DNA of 64,000 nt from Thermogutta terrifontis (GTDB lineage: Bacteria; Planctomycetota; Planctomycetia; Pirellulales; Thermoguttaceae). Both the position numbers and the translations under genes were made by a program. Numbering within the stretch: position 1 is the stretch's first letter; every line of letters starts with the position of its first letter. The notes beneath the pieces were generated by a model. The model was not told the DNA's origin and searched no databases. It saw only the letters and a program-made list of their open reading frames with translations. Shown here one piece after another: positions 1 through 7,551 of this stretch. Where the stretch lies: positions 2,191,206 to 2,255,205 of the forward strand of contig NZ_CP018477.1 in the NCBI RefSeq assembly GCF_002277955.1, read 5' to 3'.

Positions 1-735
1 CGACCCCGTGAGGACCTGCCGACCGTCCGGACTGAAGGCCACGGAAGTGACCCAGTCAGTGTGGCCTTCGAACCGCCGCAATTCTTTCCCCGTGGCCGCA
101 TCCCACAGCCGGGCCGTCTTGTCCGCCGACCCCGTGAGGACCTGCCGCCCGTCCGGACTGAAGGCCACGGACAAGACCGGCAAAATGTGCCCTTCGAACC
201 GCCGCAATTCTTTCCCCGTGGCCGCATCCCACAGCCGGGCCGTCTTGTCCGCCGACCCCGTGAGGACCTGCCGCCCGTCCGGACTGACGGCCACGGACAA
301 GACCGCCTCAGTGTGCCCTTCGAAGCGCCGCAATTCTTTCCCCGTGGCCGCATCCCACAGCCGGGCCGTATTGTCACCCGACCCCGTGAGGACCTGCCGC
401 CCGTCCGGACTGAAGGCCACGGACGTGACCGGGTCAGTGTGGCCTTCGAACCGCCGCAACTCCTGCCCCGTGGCCGCATCCCATAGCCGGGCCGTATTAT
501 CGGAGGTTCGTTCAAAAGGATTACCGGACCCCGTGAGGACCTGCCGCCCGTCCGGACTAAAGGCCACGGACAAAACCCAACCGGTGTGGCCTTCGAACTG
601 CCGCAATTCTTTCCCCGTGGCCGCATCCCACACCCGGGCCGTGCCATCCCACGACCCCGTGAGGACCTGCCGACCGTTCGGACTGAAGGCCACGGACGTG
701 ACATACCCTGAGCTTGTGGTGACAACCACCCTTGG
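1..735 (-). repeat. Tandem 126-bp WD40-encoding repeats, nearly identical in DNA
   Basis: The unit beginning CGACCCCGTGAGGACCTG starts at 1, 127, 253, 379, 526 and 652. Spacing is exactly 126 bp (42 residues) except between the fourth and fifth copies, which have 147 bp because seven extra codons (NPFERTS) are inserted. Most differences fall in a few codons: the residues after EGH (TDP, TEA, ILP, TDW, TGW) and those before TARLWD. The array continues past the window start. Confidence 0.9.
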
Positions 736-2529
736 AAAAGAAGGTGATGTGGGCCCAACTGCCGGGGGCCTATCAGAAGTTAAGGCCACGTCCCCCTTAA
801 CGCCAAAAGGCGTCGTCGGGCCAACTTCCGGCGGCGTATCAGGTGTATAGGGCATATCCCTGCTGGGGATGCGTCCTGACGGAGGCCTTTTTGTCACAAC
901 GAGCACGACGCCCACAAGGACCAAAACACCCAGTCCAACTGCAATGACTGCATAGAGGCCCGACCGGCGAGATTCTTGGGCAATCGCTTCATTCGGTACA
1001 GGAATCCAGTGCGTGCCTGAAGGTGAAAGTGATGGCATGGCACTGTGTTTGACAGGCAAATCGGGGAGCGACGTGGTGCCCCCAGGACGTGTTGCCTGAG
1101 CTGAGCTGGAGGCAGATTCCTCCTGGCGGTCGGCCGCTGTGAAAACGAATTTCGGCACCAGAGGTGGCGTGGGCGGGGAATGAGGACTCGCCGGACGGTC
1201 GTCTGCCTGTGGGCCAGGAGTCTCCTCTGCCGCGTCCGCTGGTCTTATCAGTCCGTTCTCCAGGAGGGCCTGCCGCAGACTCGCCACCGAGTCGAAACGC
1301 CGCTCCGGCCAGGGCTCCAGCAGGCGCTCCAGAATCCGATCAAACGCCGCCGGCACAGTACGGTTCATCTGAGAGGGGGCCTGCCAGCGACCCGTCGGCA
1401 ACCGACCTGTCAACAGTTCGTAGAACGTGACCCCCAGGGCATATAAATCAGCTCGCTGGTCCACACTTTCCGGGTTCTCCCATTGCTCAGGCGCCATGTA
1501 ATGGTAGGTGCCCAGGGCTGCACCCGTCGCCGTCAAAGAGGCCGTCTCCTGGCCCAATCGCCGGACGATTCCCAAATCCCCGACCACCGCGCGACTGGCC
1601 CCATCCAGCAAGATGTTGGAAGGCTTCAGGTCTCGATGCACGAGGCCCAACTGATGCAGGACCTCCAACCCCGCCATCACATCCAAAAACCATCGCAAGG
1701 CGACCTCAAAATGGCAGACCTGCTTTTGCCGCCTCAACTCGTCCAGCACCGCACGCAAACTGCCTTGCGCCATGAGCGGCGTCAGAACACAGGGCAACCC
1801 CTTCCACCGCCCCTGCCCGAGCCGCCGCAAGACCCGAGGATGCCGCACCTGACGGAGGATTTCCGACTCGCGCTTGAAGCGTTGCAGGGCCGCATCGTCG
1901 TTCAGTAAATGCGGCATCAAAATCTTGATCGCCACCGGTTCGCTCTGGCCATCCACCTGGCCCTCGAACACCCACGTCATTCCGCCCTGACCCACCAACC
2001 GCACTAGTCGGCAGGGCCCCACCCGACAAGGAAGGATCACCCGCCGACCCAGCCCATCCTGCACCACCATGACCTCTTGCTGACAGGATGGGCAACTTCC
2101 CGTTCCCAGTGCCAATTCCCCACATCTTTCGGAGCGGCAATGTGGGCAAACGGACCAGTTCCGCTCTTCCCTCGAGGATGTCACTTCTGGCGATGCCAGA
2201 CATTCAAACTCGCCGGAGCCAATTCGGAAGCGGACTCCCGGTTGGAGCACCAGCTCCTGCACTTGCTGGCCGCCAGTCTCCAAATAACCGTCCCGCTGCA
2301 GACAACGAACGACAAACTGGCCTTGCTCCTCGCTAAAATCGACGATGGCATGATGCCGGTCCACGGCGTCTTCCGGAATCACAAAGACGTTATCGGGCGT
2401 CCGCCCGATCGTCAGCTTCCGCGCGACGTACACTTCATCGGTGGGAAGACCGGGTAAGGAAAAGCGCAAGAGAAGCCGCGGACCACCGCGTGTCCCCGTT
2501 TTTCCACCAGAACCGCTGGAACTGCCCAT
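1..2529 (-). CDS. Membrane Ser/Thr protein kinase, FHA - zinc ribbon - kinase - TM - WD40 (3' end outside window)
   Basis: Read on the minus strand from an ATG at 2529 (GGGAG upstream) with no stop before the window edge; 843 codons are visible. Order: FHA-like beta domain about residues 18-110; zinc ribbon with Cys128/131 and Cys146/149; kinase about 170-430 with glycine loop GQGGMTWV, VAIK Lys202, HRDLKPSN at 298-305, DLG instead of DFG at Asp318 and an APEQ activation segment; Pro/Ser-rich linker; one membrane segment about 524-545; then WD40 repeats from about 604 onward. The orientation puts the kinase in the cytoplasm and the propeller outside, typical of planctomycete and actinobacterial receptor-like kinases. 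The FHA domain may read phosphothreonine marks. Substrate and ligand cannot be deduced. The downstream end and total repeat number are unknown. Confidence 0.93.
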   Translation of the reverse strand, partial: MGSSSGSGGKTGTRGGPRLLLRFSLPGLPTDEVYVARKLTIGRTPDNVFVIPEDAVDRHHAIVDFSEEQGQFVVRCLQRDGYLETGGQQVQELVLQPGVRFRIGSGEFECLASPEVTSSREERNWSVCPHCRSERCGELALGTGSCPSCQQEVMVVQDGLGRRVILPCRVGPCRLVRLVGQGGMTWVFEGQVDGQSEPVAIKILMPHLLNDDAALQRFKRESEILRQVRHPRVLRRLGQGRWKGLPCVLTPLMAQGSLRAVLDELRRQKQVCHFEVALRWFLDVMAGLEVLHQLGLVHRDLKPSNILLDGASRAVVGDLGIVRRLGQETASLTATGAALGTYHYMAPEQWENPESVDQRADLYALGVTFYELLTGRLPTGRWQAPSQMNRTVPAAFDRILERLLEPWPERRFDSVASLRQALLENGLIRPADAAEETPGPQADDRPASPHSPPTPPLVPKFVFTAADRQEESASSSAQATRPGGTTSLPDLPVKHSAMPSLSPSGTHWIPVPNEAIAQESRRSGLYAVIAVGLGVLVLVGVVLVVTKRPPSGRIPSRDMPYTPDTPPEVGPTTPFGVKGDVALTSDRPPAVGPTSPSFPRVVVTTSSGYVTSVAFSPNGRQVLTGSWDGTARVWDAATGKELRQFEGHTGWVLSVAFSPDGRQVLTGSGNPFERTSDNTARLWDAATGQELRRFEGHTDPVTSVAFSPDGRQVLTGSGDNTARLWDAATGKELRRFEGHTEAVLSVAVSPDGRQVLTGSADKTARLWDAATGKELRRFEGHILPVLSVAFSPDGRQVLTGSADKTARLWDAATGKELRRFEGHTDWVTSVAFSPDGRQVLTGS

Positions 2530-2654
2530 TTCTAGCTTCTCCCTCTGGTAACTCAGCGGCGTACGGAAAACACTGTTTTGCAAAGGAATAGACACCTGCC
2601 AAAAATTTTCCCAACCGCCCGAGAACCTGTAAAGAGCTTCGCTTTCGATTCACG

Positions 2655-3131
2655 TAACTGTTCAGCCAGTAGCGGCTCTTGTGCGGCTTGAAGGCCACCT
2701 GATCGAGAATCCGCCACACGGTGCTGCGGCTCATCGCCGCTGCAGGAGATTCGTTGACGAGCTGCGCAGCCAACTCGCTCAGCGACCACTGGGCCACAGG
2801 GACGCTCCGCTCCGCCGGTTTCTCCGTGGCCAAGATCAGCACCCGATGGCGGTCCTCAGGGGGAAAAAGTCCTCGGCCGACCGGAACGAGGCAAATCCTG
2901 CAAACCATCCAGGCGGAGCCGCGCGAAGCGACCCCGCCATTTACAAAGCGTGTCGGGATGGCAACCCAACTCCACGGCCACCTGCAAGTTGGTCGGATCG
3001 TCCGGCTGGGCACAGCGAAGGATGATCCGTGCGCGAAACACCGCCGCTTGTGGCGAAGATCGTGCCCGCACGATGCCTTGCAGCTGGCGGGCCTCCTCTG
3101 GGGAAAGATGGATCGTAGGGGCTCGAGCCAT
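2655..3131 (-). pseudogene. IS630-type transposase remnant, frameshifted and truncated
   Basis: From an ATG at 3131 the minus strand encodes an N-terminal helix-turn-helix of the IS630 type (LSPEEARQLQ, CHPDTLCKWRGRF, DLPRSGRPRTFSP). The frame stops at a TGA just after a T5C5 run (2861-2870 on the plus strand). Reading resumes in the next frame with PEDRHRVL and a second helix-turn-helix ending RSTVWRIL and KSRYWLN near 2659. The DDE catalytic domain that should follow is absent; downstream codons no longer resemble a transposase. One extra C in the run explains the frameshift. A programmed +1 shift at CCC-TGA is conceivable, but the missing catalytic half makes this a dead copy. I could not define terminal inverted repeats. 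Confidence 0.75.
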
Positions 3132-3378
3132 AGGGAGCACTCCATGCAACAAGGAAAAAGCTTCCGTGATTTCCTGACAACTCGCTTCCCCATTAAACCA
3201 TCTCCGCCATTTTCCCCAAAGCCCAAAATCCCCCAACACCAACCGATGAACTTGTGAAACCGTGTTACTCGCAAAAACACGAAGTTATACATTGTGTCTG
3301 CCGTGAAGAGAGGGCACAATGAAGTGCCGTGGGGTGAGACAAGTTTGAAACCGTCTGCAGAAGTTGAGGAGACCAGCT

Positions 3379-3894
3379 ATGAAACGCGCGGTCATCATGA
3401 AGTTTCTTGCCGTTGCCCTGTTCGTGCAAACATGTTGGTCAGTTGAAGGGCTAACGAACGCTGAAGAGCCCAAGTTTGTCGTGTACCCGATTGGCCACGT
3501 GGAAAAAACCGAGGGCCGATGCCGCATCATTCTCGACAAGAAATACCAGCCCGGTTTATTAGGTCTGGAAAAGTGGTCTCACATCCAGGTGCTTTGGTGG
3601 TTCGACAAGAACGACACACCAGAAAAGCGATCGATTTTGCAGGTTCATCCCCGGGGCAACCCGAACAACCCACTGACCGGGGTCTTTGCCTGCCGTGCTC
3701 CGGTCCGCCCGAATTTGATCGGCTTGACGCTTTGCAAAATCCTTCGTGTCGAAGAGAACGTCGTGGAAATTGAAGATATCGATGCCTTTGACGGAACGCC
3801 GGTTCTGGACTTGAAACCGTTCACGCCTGGACTGGATACCGGAAAGGATGTGCGTGTTCCAGAGTGGGCGGGTCCACCGGCACCCCGCGGCTAG
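3379..3894 (+). CDS. TsaA/TrmO-fold protein with an N-terminal signal peptide
   Basis: 171 residues. The ATG at 3379 has GAGGAG nine bases upstream. Residues 1-25 form a basic-hydrophobic export signal (MKRAVIMKFLAVALF). The rest matches the TsaA/YaeB (TrmO) beta-barrel family: YPIGHVEKTEGR, LLGLEKWSHIQVLWWF, HPRGNPNNPLTGVFACRAPVRPN and a closing DLKPFTPGLD. Cytoplasmic TrmO uses S-adenosylmethionine to methylate t6A37 in some tRNAs. A secreted copy could not reach that substrate, so its role is open; the C-terminal half of classical TrmO is also absent. It precedes a secreted GH28 enzyme on the same strand, 160 bases away. Family assignment is strong, function unknown. Confidence 0.85.
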   Translation: MKRAVIMKFLAVALFVQTCWSVEGLTNAEEPKFVVYPIGHVEKTEGRCRIILDKKYQPGLLGLEKWSHIQVLWWFDKNDTPEKRSILQVHPRGNPNNPLTGVFACRAPVRPNLIGLTLCKILRVEENVVEIEDIDAFDGTPVLDLKPFTPGLDTGKDVRVPEWAGPPAPRG

Positions 3895-4054
3895 CTGGCG
3901 GAATCTGCGGAGGCGTGCCCATACCCGGAAGGGCTTTCCACCATCGCAGGGTATGACCGTTGGCGCGAAAAGCATCAAGAGCGGGTCGAATCAGCAGAGT
4001 TTTGCCGGGTGATGTTTTGTAACATTCTGGAAGCGCGAACACAGGGAGTTTGCC

Positions 4055-5428
4055 ATGAAGTGGATGATTTTCTCATTCGTGGTTGTGATACTGGCACGTT
4101 CAACTTATGGTGAGGTGGTGGTCTATCCCGCTCCGCCTGACGAAAGGCTTTCGGACGACTACAACGTTTCTGTCGCGGGGCAGAGCGTGCCCGTTTACAC
4201 TGCCCGAACCTTAGATCCACCCTTTGCCGGCAAACAGTGGGACTATGGTGGACCGTACTCGTTTGCCAATTTCGATACTGACGAAGCGGTGGAGGTGAGA
4301 ATTACGTCACCAAGAAACCTCGCAAACACCGTCATTCGTCCTACCTACCCCGACGTGACAATGCGGGTGGTTAATGAGCATGAGGTCATCATAAGCCTTC
4401 CCGGACCGCGCAAGATCAGCGTGGAACCTGAAGGTAAACGGGGGCCGTTACTTCTCTTCGCTAATCCGCCTGAAAAAGATCGGCCCAAGCCAGACGATCC
4501 AAATGTGGTCTATTTTGGGCCGGGTGTCCACAAACCCGAAAAGATTGTTCTCGGAAGTCAGCAGACTCTTTATCTGGCAGGTGGCGCGGTCGTTAAAGGT
4601 GGTGTGTTGGCACAAGGTGACCACATCCGAATCATGGGGCGAGGAATCCTCGACGGGTCCGACTGGGAATGGCGAAAAGGCCCAACGCCCACGGTTATCT
4701 CCATCCGCGGTTCGGACGTTGAAGTGAGCGGGATTACTGTCCGAGGTGCGTCCCATTGGACGATCGTTCCGGTCCACAGTCAGCGAGTCACGATTCGCAA
4801 CGTCAAGATCTGTGGTGGTCGTGTTCAAAATGATGACGGGATCAACCCCTGCAACTCCCAGGATGTGTTGATCACGGACTGTTTCATCCGCAGCGACGAT
4901 GACTGTGTTGCTATGAAGGGATTGGAATTTGTGGAAGGTAACAACAATGTGGAACGTGTCCGGGTAGAAAACTGCATTCTGTGGTGTGATCGGGCGAGGA
5001 TTTTCCTGCTTGGCCACGAAAGCCGGGCTCCTTTCATGCGCGACATCACCCTCACAAACTTGGACATTATCCATTTTTCCATGACGCCTTTCTTGTTTGA
5101 GCCGGGTGAGGACATGCGTCTGGAGAATGTCGTTGTGGATAACGTTCGAATTCACGGAGAGGGGCAAGCAGAATTGATCCGTCTTCGTCCTGTCGTCAAT
5201 CAGTATATGCGGAAGAAGACACCCGGGTTTGTCAGCAACGTCACATTCCGAAATGTCACGGTCTACGGTGCCCCCGGCCCCTATCGCGTGCAACTTCACG
5301 GAGCGGATGCCGAACACAATGTGAAGGATGTGACATTCGAAAACGTTGTCATCCTCGGCGAGAGACTCGACAAGGAATCAAACCGGTTGGAAATAGGAAA
5401 CCATGTTGAGGCTGTCAAGTTCCAATGA
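4055..5428 (+). CDS. Secreted glycoside hydrolase family 28 (polygalacturonase-like)
   Basis: 457 residues; ATG at 4055 with AGGGAG eight bases before it. A short signal peptide (MKWMIFSFVVVILA) is followed by an N-terminal beta domain and a right-handed parallel beta-helix with repeating DVEVSGITV and VTIRNVKI turns. Candidate catalytic acids sit as in GH28: NDDG with Asp260/261 and SDDD with Asp281-283, about 21 residues apart, and a GHE with His321. GH28 enzymes hydrolyse galacturonan or related pectic polymers outside the cytoplasm. The exact substrate (homogalacturonan, rhamnogalacturonan, xylogalacturonan) cannot be decided. The gene stands alone; the next gene is on the other strand. 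Confidence 0.88.
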   Translation: MKWMIFSFVVVILARSTYGEVVVYPAPPDERLSDDYNVSVAGQSVPVYTARTLDPPFAGKQWDYGGPYSFANFDTDEAVEVRITSPRNLANTVIRPTYPDVTMRVVNEHEVIISLPGPRKISVEPEGKRGPLLLFANPPEKDRPKPDDPNVVYFGPGVHKPEKIVLGSQQTLYLAGGAVVKGGVLAQGDHIRIMGRGILDGSDWEWRKGPTPTVISIRGSDVEVSGITVRGASHWTIVPVHSQRVTIRNVKICGGRVQNDDGINPCNSQDVLITDCFIRSDDDCVAMKGLEFVEGNNNVERVRVENCILWCDRARIFLLGHESRAPFMRDITLTNLDIIHFSMTPFLFEPGEDMRLENVVVDNVRIHGEGQAELIRLRPVVNQYMRKKTPGFVSNVTFRNVTVYGAPGPYRVQLHGADAEHNVKDVTFENVVILGERLDKESNRLEIGNHVEAVKFQ

Positions 5429-5430
5429 GA

Positions 5431-5449
5431 GCGAATCCAAACAATTCGC
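5431..5449. terminator. Possible hairpin after the GH28 gene
   Basis: GCGAAT and ATTCGC are separated by seven bases just after the GH28 stop codon, between convergent genes. There is no T tract, so termination is only a guess. Confidence 0.25.
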
Positions 5450-5554
5450 AATCGGAACCGTGCAGCTACAATTCTACAAACGTCGCTAATTTGCTCGACG
5501 AATCCACGAATTTGGTTCTTGTGTGTGGTTGACCAAGACCTGGCGTGTTCTTGG

Positions 5555-6252
5555 TTACCATAGCTGGCTGATGGTTTCCACAGTGCGGTCGACAAGCACC
5601 TGGCCAGCTTCGGGGCCAATCCGTCCGCTTTGAATGACCGCACCATACCCACCCCCGCGGACGGCACGTTCTGTCGGCAGGTATCCGGCCGATCCAGTGA
5701 GCTGGATAACGAATGTCTGAACGGCTGGGCTGCGTGCCTTGATCTGGATTCCATAATCCGTATAAAGCTCGAATTCATTCGTCGCGATGGCGACATCGCC
5801 AAGACGAATCACGTGCAACTCCATGGGAAATGAGCCACTCTCTCCGCGCTGCTGTTTCTCGTAGAGGTCAACAACTCTTTGATACCATAGATAGTTCCAT
5901 CGTTCAGAGGGCTTATCGACATACTGGGCAGCCATCTGTCGGGCTTCTTCGGCTTCGGCGGCTGTGACCTGGCGATACGGAAGCTCGATCGTTTTCACCA
6001 CATGTTTCAAAACCACATCACTTCGAATGTCAAGCTTGGCAACTTCAAAGGCCTCTTCCCAACCGCGAACAATTCTCCGTGCGATTTCGTCCAGTCGGCT
6101 GAGCTTTCGGAATTGACGAATTCGCTCATCCGCGGCCTTGCCAAGCATCAGGTGGGGCGTTACGTCACCACCGGCCCCAATCAATCCAGCGCAGGATGGG
6201 TGAGAAAACCGATAGCAATCAAGATTCCCCAACAAACATGGCGGCAACCCAT
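5555..6252 (-). pseudogene. Decayed ceramidase-like hydrolase with internal deletion
   Basis: An ATG at 6252 with GAGGAG upstream begins a good signal peptide (MGCRHVCWGILIAIGF), but that frame stops after HPALD. From about 6180, another frame matches the C-terminal half of the intact ceramidase-like gene at 14652-16103: AGGDVTPHLMLGKAADER corresponds to AAGDLSPHLMLRKAAEER, and similarity runs to the end (VAIATNEFELY, QTFVIQL, VLVDRTVE). About 230 residues between signal and this point, including the HTHTAP metal motif, are missing. The junction therefore looks like an in-gene deletion plus frame change in a former paralogue. It could still yield a truncated protein, but not a working enzyme of this family. 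Confidence 0.8.
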
Positions 6253-6704
6253 GGCGTTCTCCTCATTTGCATGTAGGCTCAAGTCGTGAACGGGACTCTG
6301 CAAGGGACATGTGTCTCGCCGTGACGGGATCAAGCTAGCTCTCGGCCGAAGAGCTGTCAATGACCGAAACGAGGGTGCCTGTCTCTCGCGGCCGATTTGA
6401 ATAGCCTGACGTTCACCCACTGCGGGGACAGATGGCGGCACGGGTAGTCGGAAAAAGGCATGCTCTTATGAGAGTGCGGGCAATTCATGAATTGTCCCTA
6501 CTGTTTAGCCGCCAACTGAACGGAGCACTTGGAGCCGGTCTATGAAATGGATTATCCAGGTTGAGAAAGCGGGCGTGACGCGCACCTCCCTCGGGTTTAG
6601 ATTCCGCTAACATGCGATCCCGTGTGGACGCCCGGAGCCTCCATCGGCAGAGGAAAAGCGGAAATGTGTCCACGGCCCGCTAGAACCGATCCAGGGTTAC
6701 CTTT
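6253..6704. other. Intergenic region with a dispersed palindrome
   Basis: No gene is supported. It holds the upstream region of the decayed ceramidase-like gene and the palindromic element annotated at 6478. Confidence 0.6.
6478..6562. repeat. Dispersed palindromic element, copy 1
   Basis: GGG-CAATTCATGAATTG-TCCC (6478-6498) is almost identical to the palindrome at 36206. Similarity to that copy continues downstream for roughly 60 bases (GTTT, an AGC block, an ACTGA/TTGAG block, CGGT/CGGTGA, then TGGATTATCCA against TGGATCATCCA). Confidence 0.7.
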
Positions 6705-7526
6705 TCACCGGGGTACGGGAATATCCCGCCACGCAAGAATGGCTGCCGCTATCAGGTGGCCCACCAGGCCGATGACGCCCAGCGCGAGGTTGTAATGCAG
6801 GGAAATCCGAGCACTCTCCTGGCTGAAAATGAGAAGCTGCGGCTCAAAAAGGGTCATGAAGGAGAGGTATTTTAACCATTCCCCCGCGGTCCACAGGCGT
6901 GCCACCAACTTGACAATGACTGCTGCGACGAAAAGAACGGTCGCGATTGCCAGGGTTTTCCCCCGACTGTGAAAGCAGGCAGAAATCGCTGAGGTGATGC
7001 CAGCGAAGGCAAATGCCATCATCGCCAGATTAAGCGCCGCCAGATGGAATCGCGTCGTGTCGACTGGTTCCCCAACACGGATCTGGTGGCATCCTACCCA
7101 CAGGCCCGCCCATAGCACCATTGCCAAAATCACCGCTCCCAGAAAGGTCACGGTACCCGGGATGAAAACCCAAACTGGCCGAGGTACCGGCAGCGTGAGC
7201 AGTACCTCAAATCGCCCCGACTCAATTTCACCACTGATCATCTCCGAGCCCCGAACAAGGGCCCAGCCGACAAAGAGAATCATCGGCACAATGTGCACAA
7301 AAACCAAACTGATCCTTCCCGTGGGGCTGAGCAGTTCCTTCGCGGGTACCGGCATCAACTTGTGCACGAAGTTGGGGAGCATGTCGAGAACCGCGGACCA
7401 CAGCCCCATTTTGATGAGACTGTTCATCCAAACGAACAGCCAGGCGAACGCGAAGAGCAAGGCCGCACTGACAAGAAGTTGCCAGCGCGTGTCACGAATA
7501 ATTTTGACGCACACAGCGGAATTCAT
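6705..7526 (-). CDS. ABC-2 type transporter permease
   Basis: 273 residues from the ATG at 7526; a TTG at 7571 overlapping the upstream gene is an alternative start. The protein begins with a cytoplasmic stretch (KIIRDTRWQLL), then about six hydrophobic segments, with the characteristic ISGEIESGRFEVLLTLPVPR loop of ABC-2 export permeases. Such permeases work as dimers with an ATP-binding subunit in drug, polysaccharide or lipid export, or in Nos/Gld-type systems. No ATPase gene lies beside it, so its partner is encoded elsewhere or lost. It follows the GH127 gene by 25 bases on the same strand and may be co-transcribed. Confidence 0.82.
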   Translation of the reverse strand: MNSAVCVKIIRDTRWQLLVSAALLFAFAWLFVWMNSLIKMGLWSAVLDMLPNFVHKLMPVPAKELLSPTGRISLVFVHIVPMILFVGWALVRGSEMISGEIESGRFEVLLTLPVPRPVWVFIPGTVTFLGAVILAMVLWAGLWVGCHQIRVGEPVDTTRFHLAALNLAMMAFAFAGITSAISACFHSRGKTLAIATVLFVAAVIVKLVARLWTAGEWLKYLSFMTLFEPQLLIFSQESARISLHYNLALGVIGLVGHLIAAAILAWRDIPVPR

Positions 7527-7551
7527 TGCTGATCGACGAGCGACGCCTTGC

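Noticed and set aside
1-780. CRISPR-like array
   Set aside because: The repeated unit is 126 bp, coding, and has no unique spacers; it is a protein repeat.
8-850. Plus-strand repetitive open frame of 280 residues
   Set aside because: It is the antisense shadow of the WD40 repeats; only the minus strand gives propeller motifs and joins the kinase frame.
2435-3319. Single 294-residue minus-strand protein
   Set aside because: Only its middle part (from PEDRHRVL to KSRYWLN) resembles a transposase; its start overlaps the other transposase frame and its end runs antiframe through the kinase start.
4448-5317. 289-residue open frame antisense to GH28
   Set aside because: No family features, and the plus strand encodes a clear beta-helix enzyme with a signal peptide.
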